A stretch of DNA of 64,000 nt from Site-B1 sp963827785 (GTDB lineage Bacteria; Bacteroidota; Bacteroidia; Flavobacteriales; Flavobacteriaceae): assembly GCA_963827785.1 (NCBI GenBank), contig CAWHCT010000015.1:1-64000 (forward strand). The letters run 5' to 3'. A program made the translations under genes and the position numbers. The notes beneath the pieces were generated by a model, which searched no databases, was not told the origin of the DNA, and saw nothing but the letters and a program-made list of their open reading frames with translations. How positions within the stretch are numbered: position 1 is the first letter of the stretch; every line of letters starts with the position of its first letter. This document shows, one piece after another, positions 63,983-64,000 of the stretch.

Positions 63983-64000
63983 TTTTTGAGTATATCTTTT

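Overview
The window looks like a chromosomal segment of a low-GC marine flavobacterium (Bacteroidota, Flavobacteriaceae type). The evidence is a SusC/SusD polysaccharide utilisation locus (PUL), Reg_prop/Y_Y_Y/LuxR sensor-regulator architecture, a NAD(P) transhydrogenase with split alpha subunit, a TlpA/DUF4369-like thiol protein, an OlsF-type bifunctional aminolipid acyltransferase, and housekeeping genes (metG, mfd, serS, rsmA, tex, fbp) with typical Bacteroidota features. I saw no tRNA, rRNA, CRISPR array, IS element or phage gene.

Region 1 (1-13.7 kb) is a laminarin/beta-glucan PUL on the minus strand: LuxR-type sensor regulator, SusC, SusD, a multi-domain glycan-binding lipoprotein, a PKD lipoprotein, GH16 laminarinase, GH30 glucanase and the start of a sugar MFS transporter. 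SusC, SusD and the first lipoprotein are cut by many single-base indels, while both GH genes are intact.

Region 2 (14-30.3 kb) is the most interesting part, an apparent sulfur-compound redox island. On the plus strand are pntAA-pntAB-pntB. On the minus strand one likely long operon encodes a Tat-exported molybdopterin oxidoreductase with FeS and NrfD-type subunits (PsrABC/PhsABC-like), two YeeE/YedE-type transporter halves, two membrane-anchored rhodanese-like proteins and a Crp/Fnr regulator. A second minus-strand operon encodes two exported double-rhodanese proteins and an OprO/P-type porin, followed by a second, frameshifted Crp/Fnr paralogue. A 12-haem cytochrome c diverges from psrA. The two anchored rhodanese-like proteins lack the active-site cysteine but share a Lys-rich tail ending in Gly-Gly-Cys, reminiscent of the SoxY arm. 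A 5-4-5 inverted repeat (ATGAC-N4-GTCAT) lies upstream of pntAA, of the rhodanese-porin operon (one mismatch) and of psrA, suggesting one Crp/Fnr regulon.

Region 3 (30.3-57.3 kb) is mostly core genes: tex, an OmpA lipoprotein, metG, ldcA, yraN, mfd, fbp, aspartate kinase, olsF-like, a TM2 protein, mgtE and rsmA. It also holds a four-gene signalling module (coiled-coil protein, roadblock-like protein, Ras-like GTPase, hybrid histidine kinase). Small palindromic REP-like elements are inserted in frame inside mfd and metG.

Region 4 (57.3-64 kb) has a TPR protein and a tandem family of uncharacterised exported proteins downstream of serS. One of them carries a 117-bp (39-residue) helical tandem repeat interrupted by an amber codon. 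Frameshifts elsewhere (crp, tex, olsF) are mainly +1 insertions, so sequencing or assembly error is a serious alternative to pseudogenisation throughout.
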